64,000 nucleotides of DNA from Lysobacter enzymogenes (GCF_017355525.1 NZ_CP067395.1:2976001-3040000), one strand, 5' to 3'; numbered from the stretch's first letter, positions 25,429 through 33,431 are shown. Made by a program: numbers and translations. The notes: generated from the letters alone by a model not told the origin.

Positions 25429-25895
25429 GCGAGCGCAGCGTGCAGCACGGCGAATTCACCATCGAACGCCGGTTCGCGGCCAGCCCGCGCAAGCTGTTCC
25501 GCGCCTGGGCCGACCCGCAGGCCAAGCGCGCCTGGAGCACCTGCGAGAACGGCATGGAGGTCGTCGAGCACCGCATGGAGTTCCGCCGCGGCGGCGAAGA
25601 AGTCATCGTCAATCGCGGGCCCGATGGCCTGATCCACCGCTTTCATGGGCATTACTTCGGCATCGTCGAAAACCAGCGCATCGTCTACGGCTTCTCGATG
25701 GACGTCGGCGACGACCGCCTGACCGCATCGCTGGCGACGGTGCAGTTCATCGCCGACGGCGACGGGGCGCGGATGGTGTTCACCGAGCAACTTGCGTTCT
25801 TCGACGGCTTGCAGACGCTCGAAGACAGGCGCGAGGGTACGCAGGTGTTGTTCGAGAACATCGCGCTGTACCTGCTCGAAGCGCCGCCGCACTGA
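25425..25895 (+). CDS. AHSA1-type SRPBCC protein
   Basis: This 156-residue protein belongs to the activator of Hsp90 ATPase homolog-like (AHSA1, SRPBCC) family: FTIERRFAASPRKLFRAWAD at the start, MEFRRGGEE, HGHYFGIVENQRIVYGF, and the final VFTEQLAFFDG region. These small helix-grip proteins bind hydrophobic molecules and are very often encoded with an ArsR regulator, as here (4-base overlap). It may sense or sequester the ligand that relieves repression. A palindromic REP-like pair follows 16 bases after the stop. Confidence 0.85.
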   Translation: MSERSVQHGEFTIERRFAASPRKLFRAWADPQAKRAWSTCENGMEVVEHRMEFRRGGEEVIVNRGPDGLIHRFHGHYFGIVENQRIVYGFSMDVGDDRLTASLATVQFIADGDGARMVFTEQLAFFDGLQTLEDRREGTQVLFENIALYLLEAPPH

Positions 25896-25911
25896 CCTGC
25901 GCCGCCTCGAT

Positions 25912-26009
25912 TCCGACTGTAGGAGCTGCGCTAGCTGCGACCGCGGGGTAGCCGGTTGCGCCGTAAGCGCGCTATCGCGGTCGCAGCTTGCGCAGCTCCT
26001 ACAGTCGGA
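25912..26009. repeat. REP-like palindromic pair 2 (34-bp arms)
   Basis: Arms at 25912-25945 and 25976-26009 are complementary except for one base and begin TCCGACTGTAGGAGCTGCGC. They flank a 30-base loop just after the ArsR operon. The unit shares TGTAGGAGC with the other pairs, but with 'CTGCGCTAGC' in place of 'GGCGCGAGC'. Confidence 0.88.
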
Positions 26010-26413
26010 CTTCGAACAAAACCGCACCGCGAGCCGCCGCCGTTCACAGGGAGAACGGCGGCGGCCGCAGTGCGGCGGTGACTCGGGTCGATGCTCGGCG
26101 ATCCAGCTATTGGCCTGTCTTTCCACACGCCGCGGCGTGGGGTGCCCGCCTCACCCACGCTAGGCAAATACCTGCGCGTTGGCGAGGAATATTGCGGGAA
26201 CGAATCGGGCCGAAACAGGCACCGCCCGCTCACGCGCGCAAGCGAACTGCGAAGACCATCGCGAAGCGCGCCGCACGCCCGTGCGCCCGCGCATGGCGCG
26301 CGCAAGCACGATGCCGGTCGCGCTTTTGCGATGCGCTTCCCAGTCAGTCACGCGACTGCAACGAAGCCGCCGGACAGTGGCCGCTCCCCCGAACCACCGA
26401 CGAGCCACGTCCC
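26010..26413. other. Gap upstream of alkaline phosphatase, with a 13-bp hairpin
   Basis: The roughly 400 bases between the palindromic pair and the phosphatase start hold a strong hairpin, with perfect 13-base arms at 26033-26045 and 26053-26065 and a 7-base loop, without a T-tract. The rest includes AT-richer patches (near 26160-26220) where a promoter could lie. No Pho-box-like direct repeat was evident, and no coding frame is convincing. Confidence 0.5.
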
Positions 26414-28078
26414 ATGCGCACTCCGCATCGCACCGCCCTGCCCGCTTGCACCGTCCTGGGCGCCGCCCTGTGCACCGTCCTGATCGCCCTGCCCGCGCTG
26501 GCCGCGCCGAAGCAGGCCGCGTCCAAGGCGCCGCCGCGCGAAGAAAGCGCGCAGCGCTGGTTCGAGGAAGGCGCGGAAACCGCGCGCAAGGGCGCCAACC
26601 TGCGCCCGCTGCCGTTCAAGGCCAAGAACGTGATCCTGTTCGTCGGCGACGGCATGGGCATCTCCACCATCGCCGCCGCGCGCATCCGCGAAGGCCAGCT
26701 CAAGGGCGGCAGCGGCGAGGAGAATTCGCTGTCGTTCGAGAAGCTGCCGTACGTGAGCCTGTCCAAGACCTATTCGGTCGACGGCCAGACCCCGGACTCG
26801 GCGCCGACCATGACCGCGATGGTCACCGGCATCAAGACCAACCAGGGCGTGCTCAGCGTCACCCAGAAGGCCAAGTACGGCAACTGCGCGTCCGCGCGCG
26901 GCCAGGGCGTGGTCACCATGCTGGAACTGTCCGAGGCGCTGGGCCTGGCGACCGGCATCGTCAGCACCGCGCGCATCACCCACGCCACGCCGGCGGCGAC
27001 GTATGCGCACACGCCCAACCGCGACTGGGAAAGCGACGCCGAACTCAGCGCCGAGGCCAAGGCCAACGGCTGCAAGGACATCGCCCGCCAGCTGATCGAA
27101 TTCCCCTACGGCGACGGCCTGGAAGTCGCGCTCGGCGGCGGCCGCAGCTACTTCCTGCCGGCCACCGTCAGCGATCCGGAAGACGCCGGCGCGTCCGGCC
27201 GGCGCAAGGACGGACGCAACCTGCCGCAGGAATGGGCCGCGCGCCCGGGTTCGAACTACGTCTGGAACAAGGCCCAGTTCGACGCCATCGACCCGCGCCG
27301 CACCCGTCACCTGCTCGGCCTGTTCGAACGCTCGCACATGGAATACGAACAGGACCGCCCGAACGACACCGGCAAGGAGCCGAGCCTGGCCGAGATGACC
27401 AGCAAGGCCATCGACGTGCTCAGCAACAACAGCCGCAAGGGCTATTTCCTGATGGTCGAAGGCGGCCGCGTCGACCACGCCCACCACGCCGGCAACGCCA
27501 GCCGCGCGCTGACCGACGCGATCGCCCTGTCCGACGCGGTGCGCGCCGCGCTGAAGAAGACCGACGAGCGCGAGACGCTGATCATCGTCACCGCCGACCA
27601 CAGCCACACCTTCACCGTCGCCGGCTATCCCGACCGCGGCAACGACATCCTCGGCAAGGTCGTCACCAACGGCCAGCTGGCGCTGGACAAGAACGGCAAG
27701 CCCTACACCACGCTCGGCTACGTCAACGGCCCCGGCTACCGCGGCCCGAACGCGCGTCCGGACCTGAGCAACGTCGACACCGCGCATCCGGATTACCTGC
27801 AGGAAGCGACCGTGCCGCTCGGCGACGAAACCCACGCCGCCGAAGACGTCGCCATCTACGCCCGCGGCCCCGGCGCGCACGCGTTCCAGGGCGTAGTCGA
27901 GCAGAACACGATCTTCCACGTGATGGCGCAGTCGCAGCGCAGCACCAGCACGTTCCTGTGCGCCCTGTTCGGCTACTGCGGCAACGGCGGCTGGAGCCAC
28001 GGCCGCGGCGCGCTGTCGGTGCCGCTGATGGAAGAAGACCTGCGCGCCGGCATGGCGCGCAATCAGGCCAAGCTGTGA
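26414..28078 (+). CDS. phoA: Secreted alkaline phosphatase
   Basis: This 554-residue enzyme hydrolyses phosphate monoesters in the periplasm or outside the cell. Residues 1-30 are a signal peptide (PACTVLGAALCTVLIALPAL). Family landmarks are FVGDGMGISTIAAARI (metal site), the nucleophile Ser in TPDSAPTMTAM, VEGGRVDHAHHAGNASRAL and VTADHSHTFTV, which give the zinc/magnesium His and Asp ligands. It is longer than E. coli PhoA, with inserts around residues 250-320. It overlaps the next gene by one base (TGATG). Regulation by phosphate is expected from the family but no Pho box was seen. Confidence 0.9.
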   Translation: MRTPHRTALPACTVLGAALCTVLIALPALAAPKQAASKAPPREESAQRWFEEGAETARKGANLRPLPFKAKNVILFVGDGMGISTIAAARIREGQLKGGSGEENSLSFEKLPYVSLSKTYSVDGQTPDSAPTMTAMVTGIKTNQGVLSVTQKAKYGNCASARGQGVVTMLELSEALGLATGIVSTARITHATPAATYAHTPNRDWESDAELSAEAKANGCKDIARQLIEFPYGDGLEVALGGGRSYFLPATVSDPEDAGASGRRKDGRNLPQEWAARPGSNYVWNKAQFDAIDPRRTRHLLGLFERSHMEYEQDRPNDTGKEPSLAEMTSKAIDVLSNNSRKGYFLMVEGGRVDHAHHAGNASRALTDAIALSDAVRAALKKTDERETLIIVTADHSHTFTVAGYPDRGNDILGKVVTNGQLALDKNGKPYTTLGYVNGPGYRGPNARPDLSNVDTAHPDYLQEATVPLGDETHAAEDVAIYARGPGAHAFQGVVEQNTIFHVMAQSQRSTSTFLCALFGYCGNGGWSHGRGALSVPLMEEDLRAGMARNQAKL

Positions 28079-28851
28079 TGCATCGGGCTTCGAAGCGACC
28101 CGCCGCCAGCGCGCGGCGGGTCGCGGCGGGACGCGTCGCCGCGCTCGCGCTCGCGTTCGTTCTCGCCGGCCCCGCGTGGGCCGGCGAGGCGGCGTCTGCG
28201 AACGCCGCGCCGTCCGCCGTCGAAACCGTCGCCGCGCCGGTCGCGGCGCCCGACGCGGAGGCCTTGCTCGCCCAGTACGTGCTGCGCGACGCGCGCGGCG
28301 AACGCAGCCTGGTCCTGGTGCGCAGCGCCGACCGCATCGAGTACCGTCAGCAAGGCGAACCGGTCGAACTGTGGCGGCAGACGCCGGACGGCATCAGCCG
28401 GCTGGAACTGTTCGCCGCGGAACAACGCAGCGTGGCCTGGGCGCCCGGCGACCTGCGCACCGCCGGCCGCATGCCGCAATGGGAACAGCTCGCCAGCCCG
28501 ATCAACGCGCAGCTGCGCGACAAGCTCAAGCGCGACGGCAACGCCAAGGCGCTGGGACTGAGCGCGCAGCGCTATCGCGGCGAGAGCGCCGAAGGCCGGC
28601 CGATCGCGCTGGAATGGCTGGCCGATGCAGGCCTGCCGGCTTACTACCGCACCGGCCCGGCGAAGCCGAAAGCCGGCGATGCCGGATTCTACGAACTCAG
28701 GCTGGTCAAGCTCGAACGCGTCGACGCGGCGAGCGCGTTCACCGCCACCGCGGGGTATCGCGAGATCGACTACACCGACCTGGGCGACATGGAACTCGAT
28801 CCGTTCGCGGTGGCTTACCTCAAGCGCAACGGGCACGGTCACGAGCACTGA
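28078..28851 (+). CDS. Exported protein coupled to the alkaline phosphatase
   Basis: This 257-residue protein has a signal peptide (residues 1-36, ending near PAWAGEA) and an unrecognised mature domain with repeated acidic/aromatic strands (ADRIEYRQQGEPVELWRQ, ELRLVKLERVD, YREIDYTDLGDMELDP). The last residues HGHEH are His-rich. It starts within the stop of the phosphatase gene, so it is co-translated and probably works in the same compartment. A role as partner or chaperone of the phosphatase is only inference. Confidence 0.75.
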   Translation: MHRASKRPAASARRVAAGRVAALALAFVLAGPAWAGEAASANAAPSAVETVAAPVAAPDAEALLAQYVLRDARGERSLVLVRSADRIEYRQQGEPVELWRQTPDGISRLELFAAEQRSVAWAPGDLRTAGRMPQWEQLASPINAQLRDKLKRDGNAKALGLSAQRYRGESAEGRPIALEWLADAGLPAYYRTGPAKPKAGDAGFYELRLVKLERVDAASAFTATAGYREIDYTDLGDMELDPFAVAYLKRNGHGHEH

Positions 28852-28858
28852 GGCGGGA

Positions 28859-28872
28859 GGGACTTCGGTCCC
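28859..28872. terminator. TTCG-loop hairpin between convergent genes
   Basis: GGGAC-TTCG-GTCCC lies between the convergent phosphatase-partner and YcaO genes. The UUCG loop makes the small hairpin unusually stable; there is no T-run. Confidence 0.45.
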
Positions 28873-28911
28873 GACGCTCCTGTATCAGCTCACCCAACAC
28901 CCCATCGCGCC

Positions 28912-30171
28912 TCAAGCCGCGGCGGTTTCCTGCGCCGCCGCGCTGCGCGCCCGCGCCAGCAAAGCCATCCCGCGCCGCCCCGGCGCCATCACCATGCCGG
29001 TGGTCACCAGCAAGAAGCGCTCCAGCTCCAGCGCGACGCAGCTGACCACGCAGAACGCATCGCCTTCGCGGTGGTTGATCGCATGCCGCACCTGGATGCC
29101 GCGCTCGCCGAGCCGCGCCAGCAATTCGCGTAGCAACACCGCCGGCGCCTGCCGCTCGCGCGGCGCGTGGTCCCAGCGCCGGCGCGGCAGACGTTCGAAA
29201 TCCACCTGGAAATACGCGCAGTCGCGCAGTTTCGGATACTCGGCCAACGCCTCCAGCGTCTGCCGGCTGTACGCGCTCACCGTCTCCAGCCGCCGGCCGA
29301 TCAACACCGCCTGCACCAGCTCGGTCAGCGCGCGGATCGCGGCGTGCCCGGCGTACAGCGACGCGCCGTAGCCGCCGGGAAACACCGCCTCGCCCGCGGC
29401 GATGCGGTCGGTGGTGGCGATGAACACCGGAACGCCGAGGTCGCTGGTGGCCTCGATCAACCGCACCTCGCGGCCGAGCTGGCGCTGCGCCGCCGCGTGC
29501 ACGCGCGCGACTTCCTCCGGCAACGACCCGGGCTCGATCCAGGCGCCGAACGAGGCCGGATCGCCGAGAAAATGCGCGGCCAGGAACAGCGACCACGAGT
29601 CGCGTTCGACCAGCTCGCCGATCGCGTGCACCGCCGCTTCCTCGACGCTGGCGCCGATCGCCACGCCGCTGTTGGAGCCGTAGCGGATCACGCTGGAATA
29701 ATCGAAATCGTCGCCGGGCAGCAGCGCCTCGGTCGCCGACGGGCGCACCAGGAACAACGGCACCGCCAGCGCATCGCGCTCGTCGTCGGCGAAGAACGGC
29801 AGGTAGCGCCGGCAACTCAGCTGCCGTTCGCCCTGACGGCCGAGCTCGGCCGCGAACGGCAGCGCGGCGTAACGCGGGTCGTCGGCCAGCGCCTGCGCCG
29901 GCAGCAGCTCGATGCGCTCGTGCGGCGACTGCGCATTGGCGTAGACGTGCTCGACCGCCTCGTACAGCGCGCCGATGCGCGCGGCCTCGCGCTCGCCCTT
30001 GCCGTAACCGTTGGCGAAGGCCTCGCCGTCGCCGTCGTGCAGCCAGCAGATCGCCGCCTGCAGGCGTTCGCCGCAATCCTCGATGCGCGCGCGCCAGCCG
30101 GCGCGCGCCAGAAACGACTCGATGGCCCGCCCGGCCTGCGCCAGCGTGCGTTCGCGTTCCAACGGAATCAT
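28912..30171 (-). CDS. YcaO-domain cyclodehydratase/thioamidation-type enzyme
   Basis: This 419-residue protein is a stand-alone YcaO enzyme. YcaO proteins use ATP to activate peptide backbone amides, making azolines, thioamides or amidines in ribosomally made peptides, or modify ribosomal protein S12. ATP/Mg-binding motifs are visible: EREAARIGALYEAVEHVYA (about residues 60-78), SNSGVAIGASVEEA (166-179) and AIGELVERDSWSLF (183-196), then RALTELVQA. The C-terminus lacks the PxPxP tail of azoline-forming enzymes. No E1-like, TfuA or dehydrogenase partner is nearby. AAGGAG (30178-30183) 6 bases before the ATG fixes this start. A 45-residue peptide gene lies 75 bases upstream. Confidence 0.88.
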   Translation of the reverse strand: MIPLERERTLAQAGRAIESFLARAGWRARIEDCGERLQAAICWLHDGDGEAFANGYGKGEREAARIGALYEAVEHVYANAQSPHERIELLPAQALADDPRYAALPFAAELGRQGERQLSCRRYLPFFADDERDALAVPLFLVRPSATEALLPGDDFDYSSVIRYGSNSGVAIGASVEEAAVHAIGELVERDSWSLFLAAHFLGDPASFGAWIEPGSLPEEVARVHAAAQRQLGREVRLIEATSDLGVPVFIATTDRIAAGEAVFPGGYGASLYAGHAAIRALTELVQAVLIGRRLETVSAYSRQTLEALAEYPKLRDCAYFQVDFERLPRRRWDHAPRERQAPAVLLRELLARLGERGIQVRHAINHREGDAFCVVSCVALELERFLLVTTGMVMAPGRRGMALLARARSAAAQETAAA

Positions 30172-30205
30172 GCCGCGCTCCTTGCGCGTAGTCCCCATGC
30201 GAAGC

Positions 30206-30225
30206 GGCGCGGCCGAGGCCGCGCC
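30206..30225 (-). terminator. Hairpin between peptide gene and YcaO gene
   Basis: GGCGCGGC-CGAG-GCCGCGCC is a perfect 8-bp stem with a 4-base loop in the 75-base gap between the peptide stop and the YcaO start. Such partial terminators let the precursor be made in excess over the enzyme in RiPP operons. No T-tract follows. Confidence 0.5.
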
Positions 30226-30246
30226 GCCCGATGTCGCGCAACCGGC

Positions 30247-30384
30247 TTACTTCGCCAGTTGCTCCAAGATCGCCTTCTCTTCCGGCGTCGGCGCCGGGGC
30301 CTGGCTCTGGCCCACCTCCTGCTGCGCGGCCGGAATCAGATAGATGGGGTTCTTGAACACGCTGGTGCCAATCGGCTTCTTCAT
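30247..30384 (-). CDS. 45-residue peptide, candidate RiPP precursor
   Basis: This small gene encodes a 45-residue peptide starting MKKPIGTSVFKNPIYLIP and ending EEKAILEQLAK. AGAGGA 5 bases before the ATG gives a strong ribosome site, so it is very probably translated. It lies just upstream of the YcaO gene on the same strand. The sequence splits into a hydrophobic first part (residues 5-20), a Gln/Pro-rich middle and a charged amphipathic end. It contains no Cys; Thr7, Ser8, Ser27 and Thr33 are the only hydroxyl residues besides Tyr15. Which half is leader and which is core cannot be told. It matches no family I recognise. Confidence 0.65.
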   Translation of the reverse strand: MKKPIGTSVFKNPIYLIPAAQQEVGQSQAPAPTPEEKAILEQLAK

Positions 30385-30596
30385 GACGTCCTCTTGTCGT
30401 GATGATGGAACGGCAGAACTTCTGCGCAGCGACGCCGGACGGAACCAGGGGTTCCGCGCAGTTCCGACGGCCTGCCCGCCAGCTATACGGCCGCGCCGGA
30501 ACCGGTTCAATCCGGGCGCGGCGCTACGTCCGCTAAATACGCGAACGTCCTCGCAAATATGCGCCCTGTAATGTTGAACGCGGCCGCGCAAACGCA
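30385..30596. promoter_or_regulatory. Leader and promoter region of the peptide-YcaO locus
   Basis: The stretch between the toxin-gene terminator and the peptide start is AT-richer than its surroundings near 30530-30585 (for example GCTAAATACGCG and AATATGCG). A minus-strand promoter is likely here, but no single -35/-10 pair is convincing. Confidence 0.35.
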
Positions 30597-30629
30597 ACGG
30601 GCCGCCGGCGCGATGCACCGGCGGCCCGT
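30597..30629 (-). terminator. Terminator of the XVIPCD effector gene
   Basis: Perfect 12-base arms (30597-30608, 30618-30629) with a 9-base loop lie 22 bases past the stop of the effector gene. The minus-strand tail is TTGCGTTTGCG, weakly T-rich. Confidence 0.6.
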
Positions 30630-30651
30630 CGTTTGCGATGCGACGAAGCGC

Positions 30652-32037
30652 TTACGCCAGCATCGTGCGCGGCGCGCGCTCCTGCGCCTGCGAGTCCGGC
30701 GCCTGCTGCAGTTGCGGCTGCGGCACGTCCTGACGCATCTGCTGGCTGGTCTGCTCCACGCTCTGGCTCGTCGCCTGCTGGCGATCCACGTGCACGCGAT
30801 GGTGGCTGGGATCGTTCAAGCCGCCCTGCACCGCGAACAGGCCGGTGCCGTTGGCGTTCGGCACGACATGGTCGATCTGCTTCAGGCCGCTGACGCCGGC
30901 TTCGTACGCCAGCGTCGCCGCGGCGCGTTCCATCTGGTCGCGATTGCCGAAGCCGCCGTTCGGGCCGAGCTTCTCCAACCCGGTCATCGCCTGCTGGTAC
31001 AGCGGGTGATTGGGGTTGTGCGGATTCGACAGCGGCGCCGGGCCGAGCGGCTGGCGCTCGCCGTTGGCCGGCTGCTGCGGATCGGCCGCCGGCTGGCGCG
31101 CGTCGGGCGTCTGCGCGCCCGGCTGTTGCGGCGTCTGCCCCGGCTGCGCGGTGCGCAGCGCTTCGAGCGTGTTGCGCCCGGCCTTGCCGTCGTCGGTGAG
31201 GTTGTGCTCGCGCTGGAAGCGTTCGACCACTTCCTTGGTGCGCTCGCCGTAATGGCCGTCGGGCTTGAGCGGGTTGCCGTCGGCGTCCTTGTAGCCCAGC
31301 GCGCTCAGGCGCTCCTGCAAGGCGGTGACCGCCGGGCCGCGCTCGTTGAGCGTCAGCATGCCGTCGGCCATCGCATCGCGGCTGGCGCCGCCCTGGTTGC
31401 GGCCGGGCTGGGTGATCGAGGCCGGCAGGGTGCGGTTGGGATCGTCGCCGATGGTCGCGCGCCAGGCCTGCTCGGGCGTCTTGCCGGCGTCGATCGCCGC
31501 GCGGTATTCGGTGCGCATCTGATTGAGCGCATCGCCCGATTGCTGCAAGGTGATGCTGGCGTGGTTGGCGCCGCCGTAATGGCTCGCGCCGCCCTTGTTC
31601 GGATCGCCGAAGCTCGCCCATTCCAGCGACAGCGCGTGCTGCGCCTGGGCCAGGCTGGTGCCGGGCTGGCCGGTGATGTAGTTGCGGATGTCCGGACGCT
31701 TGTCGGCGATCAGGTACTCGGAGAACACCCGGTCCTGCAACTCCGGCGTGAACTGCTGGTTGCGGTCGATGCCCAGCTCCGCGACCGCGCCGCGCATGGT
31801 CTGCGGAATGATCTGGTACTTGCCGACCGCGAACACGCGGTTGGGATCGCCGTTGGGCAGCGCCTGCGCGTCGAGCAGCTGGCCGACCGTCATCTGCGAG
31901 AAGTCGATGCGGCGGTCGGCGCCGCGGATGTGCTCGCGGCCGTCGTCGCCGACGTAGGTGCCGCGGTTGTACGCGTTGTAGCCGGCCGCGCCGGACTCGC
32001 CGCGGTGCATCAGTTCCAGCAAAGGATTGTGGGTCAT
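30652..32037 (-). CDS. Putative type IV secretion antibacterial effector (lysozyme-like, PG-binding, XVIPCD)
   Basis: This 461-residue protein has three parts and no signal peptide. Residues 1-150 resemble a lysozyme/transglycosylase fold (LLELMHRGESGAAGYNAYNR with a candidate catalytic Glu; VFAVGKYQIIPQTM). Residues 225-295 form a peptidoglycan-binding domain (LTLNERGPAVTALQERLSAL, DGHYGERTKEVVERFQ). After a Pro/Gln-rich linker, residues 330-440 match the XVIPCD, the tail that docks on VirD4 of the xanthomonad T4SS (NPHNPNHPLYQQAM, GLKQIDHVV, GLFAVQGGLNDPSHHRVHVD). It is probably injected into rival bacteria to cut their cell wall. No T4SS genes are in the window. A lipoprotein gene lies upstream. 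Confidence 0.85.
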   Translation of the reverse strand: MTHNPLLELMHRGESGAAGYNAYNRGTYVGDDGREHIRGADRRIDFSQMTVGQLLDAQALPNGDPNRVFAVGKYQIIPQTMRGAVAELGIDRNQQFTPELQDRVFSEYLIADKRPDIRNYITGQPGTSLAQAQHALSLEWASFGDPNKGGASHYGGANHASITLQQSGDALNQMRTEYRAAIDAGKTPEQAWRATIGDDPNRTLPASITQPGRNQGGASRDAMADGMLTLNERGPAVTALQERLSALGYKDADGNPLKPDGHYGERTKEVVERFQREHNLTDDGKAGRNTLEALRTAQPGQTPQQPGAQTPDARQPAADPQQPANGERQPLGPAPLSNPHNPNHPLYQQAMTGLEKLGPNGGFGNRDQMERAAATLAYEAGVSGLKQIDHVVPNANGTGLFAVQGGLNDPSHHRVHVDRQQATSQSVEQTSQQMRQDVPQPQLQQAPDSQAQERAPRTMLA

Positions 32038-32198
32038 GCGGATCTCCTTATTTTCCCGATTCCTGCCTAGTCGTGTCGATCCGCCCCGCGGCGCACGCGC
32101 CGCTGTGGTCCCCTGCGGATCGGATGGGGGCCGCGTCTAGGGCCGCGGCCGGTGTCCGGTGTTCGGTCGTGCGGATCAAGCGGCGCGAAGGGCGCCGC

Positions 32199-32768
32199 TC
32201 AGTTGGCCTTGGCGGCGCCGAATTCCCAATCGGTCACCTGGAAGCCCGAATCCTTGCCGGTCGCGCTCCAGTACTGCGCTTCGCCGTAACCGGTGGCCTG
32301 CAAGGTCGCGCCCTGGGGATGCTTGAACCGCACCAGGCAATGCGCGTCGCCGCTGCACGCTTCCAGTTCCGGCAGATCGTCGCAGACCTTGCACAGGCCC
32401 GGATCGGCCTTGCAGACCTTCTCGTAGTTGGCGCCGACCACATTGGCCTTGCACTGCGGTTCCGGCACCGGCTCCCAGCCCTGCGCCAGCACGGCCTTGC
32501 GGAAGTCGCCGTAGGCCATGCCCTTCTTGAGCTGGGCTTCGGTGGTCTCGACCGCATCGCCGGTGCTGGCCGGCGCGGCGGACGCGGTGGTTTCGGGCGC
32601 GGCAGCGGGCGCGGTGGGCGTGGGGGCGGCTACGGGCGCCGGCGCGGCGGCGGCATCGGCCGGAGCCTTGGCCGCATCGGCGGCCGGAGCGGACGACGAA
32701 GCGCCGGAGTTGCAGGCCGCCAGGGCCGCGCACAGCGCCATCGCGCTCAGGGTCTGAACCAGTCTCAC
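32199..32768 (-). CDS. Lipoprotein, candidate immunity protein for the effector
   Basis: This 189-residue lipoprotein has its lipobox Cys at residue 19 (ALAAC), a long Ala/Pro/Thr-rich tether (to about residue 70) and a compact C-terminal domain with about seven Cys (VCKADPGLCKVCDD, EACSGDAHC), suited to periplasmic disulfides. It is encoded 161 bases upstream of the XVIPCD effector on the same strand. Xanthomonad T4SS effectors are typically paired with such lipoproteins that protect the producer's periplasm. The pairing is by position and type; no known immunity family is identified. Confidence 0.72.
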   Translation of the reverse strand: MRLVQTLSAMALCAALAACNSGASSSAPAADAAKAPADAAAAPAPVAAPTPTAPAAAPETTASAAPASTGDAVETTEAQLKKGMAYGDFRKAVLAQGWEPVPEPQCKANVVGANYEKVCKADPGLCKVCDDLPELEACSGDAHCLVRFKHPQGATLQATGYGEAQYWSATGKDSGFQVTDWEFGAAKAN

Positions 32769-32977
32769 GCTACCTCCGATCTCATCCTAAGGGGGGCCGA
32801 CATTGTGTCGCGGTGCGGTCTGCGGCGATACCTCGCCCGCCGCAGTCTAGGGCGGGTGGACGGAGTTTGCGCTCAAAACCGGTGCCTTGGGGATTCAAGC
32901 CGGATGAACAGGCGGCGGCCGGGTCGGATCGGTCCGCTCCTGGCGCCGTCGACGGCCAGTCCGGCCGTCGTGCCACC

Positions 32978-33421
32978 TCAAAGCAGGTGACGCCGCCCCG
33001 CCGAATCGAGATCAAGGAACGCCTCGCCCACCGCCCCGCGCTCCCAGCGCCACATGTCCGCCCGCGCCTTGATCGCCTTGCGCGCGCTATCGGCGGAAAA
33101 CCCGGGCAAGTGCGCCGACATCGCCGCGAGCAGGCGCGAGCGCACCCAAAACTCCGTGTCCGCATCGACCGTGAACCCGCCCTGGTCGAGACCGAAACAG
33201 CATTCGTAATCGCCGCCCTCGCGCAGCAGCGCCACGTAACGCACGTCGGCCCACTTCAGCGAACCGGCGCAGTCTTCCAGCGTCGAGTCGATGCCGTGTT
33301 CGGAGACTTTGAAATACAGGCGCGACCGCAGCAGCCACCAGCAAATCAACAGCGGGACAAAGCTGTAGCTCGACAGCACCGCCAGCCAGCCGATCCATCT
33401 CCATGCCGTTTCCCAGGACAT
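32978..33421 (-). CDS. Hypothetical membrane-anchored protein
   Basis: This 147-residue protein starts MSWETAWRWIGWLAVLSS, with one or two N-terminal hydrophobic segments (residues 8-30), then a soluble domain (RLYFKVSEHGIDSTLEDC, SLKWADVRYVALLREGGDY) that resembles bacterial YcxB/PH-like domains. No function is recognised. A TonB C-terminal stub ends 10 bases upstream, so the gene probably once sat in an operon behind that TonB-domain gene. Confidence 0.65.
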   Translation of the reverse strand: MSWETAWRWIGWLAVLSSYSFVPLLICWWLLRSRLYFKVSEHGIDSTLEDCAGSLKWADVRYVALLREGGDYECCFGLDQGGFTVDADTEFWVRSRLLAAMSAHLPGFSADSARKAIKARADMWRWERGAVGEAFLDLDSAGRRHLL

Positions 33422-33431
33422 CGCGCCTCCG

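Noticed and set aside
26010..26413. N-terminal extension of the alkaline phosphatase to 25988
   Set aside because: The open frame upstream runs through the palindromic pair and a hairpin; the ATG at 26414 gives a proper signal peptide.
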